From positions 124,001 through 188,000 of the forward strand of contig NZ_ML137198.1 in assembly GCF_004011805.1 (NCBI RefSeq): a stretch of DNA of 64,000 bases. Direction: 5' to 3'. The stretch comes from Piscinibacter defluvii (GTDB taxonomy: Bacteria; Pseudomonadota; Gammaproteobacteria; Burkholderiales; Burkholderiaceae_C). The notes beneath the pieces are model-generated. The model was not told the origin of the DNA. It searched no databases and saw only the letters and a list, made by a program, of their open reading frames with translations. Of the stretch, positions 63,625 to 64,000 are shown piece after piece. Position 1 is the first letter of the stretch; every line of letters starts with the position of its first letter. Both the position numbers and the translations under genes were made by a program.

Positions 63625-64000
63625 ATGCACGTCTCCACGCTGACCCGCGACGCGCTGATCCCGCGCAACCCCGACGGCATCGGCCGCGGGCTCGGGCTCG
63701 CGCTGCTGGTGCACGCGCTGCTGGTCGTCGCGATCGCCTTCGGGGTCAGCTGGCGCTCGAGCAACCCGGCCGGCGTCGAGGCCGAGCTGTGGGCCGCGGT
63801 GCCGCAGATCGCCGCGCCGCGGCCGGTCGAACCCGAGCCGGCGCCGCAGCCCAAGCCGGCCCCGCCACCGCCCCCCAAGCCCGAGCCGGTGCAGAAGCCG
63901 CAGCAGGATGCGCAGATCGCCATCGAGAAGGCGAAGAAGGAAGAGGAACGCAAGCGCAAGGAGGAGGAAGAGGCCAGGCGCGAGGAGCTGCAGCGCCAGA
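63625..64000 (+). CDS. tolA: Cell envelope protein TolA (partial, cut by the window end)
   Basis: The first 125 residues are visible. One transmembrane helix (LGLALLVHALLVVAIAFGV) is followed by a proline-rich stretch (PKPAPPPPPKPEPVQKP) and then the beginning of a lysine/glutamate-rich helical coil (EKAKKEEERKRKEEEEARR). That is the TolA layout: anchor, long helix, then a C-terminal domain beyond the window. It follows tolR by four bases. Confidence 0.93.
   Translation, partial: MHVSTLTRDALIPRNPDGIGRGLGLALLVHALLVVAIAFGVSWRSSNPAGVEAELWAAVPQIAAPRPVEPEPAPQPKPAPPPPPKPEPVQKPQQDAQIAIEKAKKEEERKRKEEEEARREELQRQ

Overview
This window (about 70% G+C) comes from a betaproteobacterium of the order Burkholderiales that grows on methanol or methylamine-type C1 compounds. 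Relatives of Methylibium or Rubrivivax fit best. The evidence is a full set of methylotrophy modules side by side, betaproteobacterial housekeeping neighbours (ribD-ribE-ribBA-ribH-nusB, ZTP riboswitch-glyA-nrdR, ybgC-tolQRA) and the codon and G+C style. I saw no mobile element, CRISPR array, rRNA or tRNA.

Region 1 (1-14117) is the periplasmic alcohol-oxidation block. Leftward genes encode an ABC exporter/importer system typical of PQQ-alcohol dehydrogenase loci (ATPase, YVTN propeller, binding protein, cut-off permease). Rightward lies a 13-gene run: lanthanide-type methanol dehydrogenase XoxF, its cytochrome XoxG, XoxJ, and then ten less understood genes whose products all carry export signals. 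These include a trypsin-like protease, two fused SoxY-SoxZ-like carriers, a damaged metallo-beta-lactamase-fold lipoprotein, a CPFC thioredoxin-like protein and a diheme cytochrome c4.

Region 2 (14122-21109) makes and probably controls the cofactor: pqqA-pqqB-pqqC-pqqD-pqqE leftward, and rightward a proline-iminopeptidase-like hydrolase, a NarL-type histidine kinase/LuxR-type regulator pair and an exported M48 peptidase. A chemoreceptor without a periplasmic sensor domain follows (21110-22219).

Region 3 (22319-46605) is the tetrahydromethanopterin (H4MPT) pathway for formaldehyde oxidation. Catalytic genes are fae (39591-40100), mtdB, mch and fhcB-A-D-C; a second Fae paralogue lies beside fhcC. 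Cofactor-making genes surround them: fused pabBC (p-aminobenzoate), RFAP synthase, a dihydroneopterin aldolase, a dihydropteroate-synthase-like protein, a DmrB-like flavoprotein, a pterin carbinolamine dehydratase, the methanofuran genes mfnD/F/E/B, two further ATP-grasp ligases and a CitG-like protein. A sigma-54 activator heads one of these operons. XoxF makes formaldehyde (or formate) in the periplasm; Fae, MtdB, Mch and Fhc carry the carbon to formate in the cytoplasm.

Region 4 (46840-64000) is ordinary genome: ubiD, a lytic transglycosylase, riboswitch-controlled glyA, nrdR, five minor-pilin genes, the riboflavin cluster, nusB, an aminotransferase, a membrane Ser/Thr kinase with a TssQ-like lipoprotein, and the start of the tol operon (tolA is cut by the window end). 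Several of these genes have a -10-like hexamer exactly 6-7 bases before the start codon and no Shine-Dalgarno, suggesting leaderless mRNAs.
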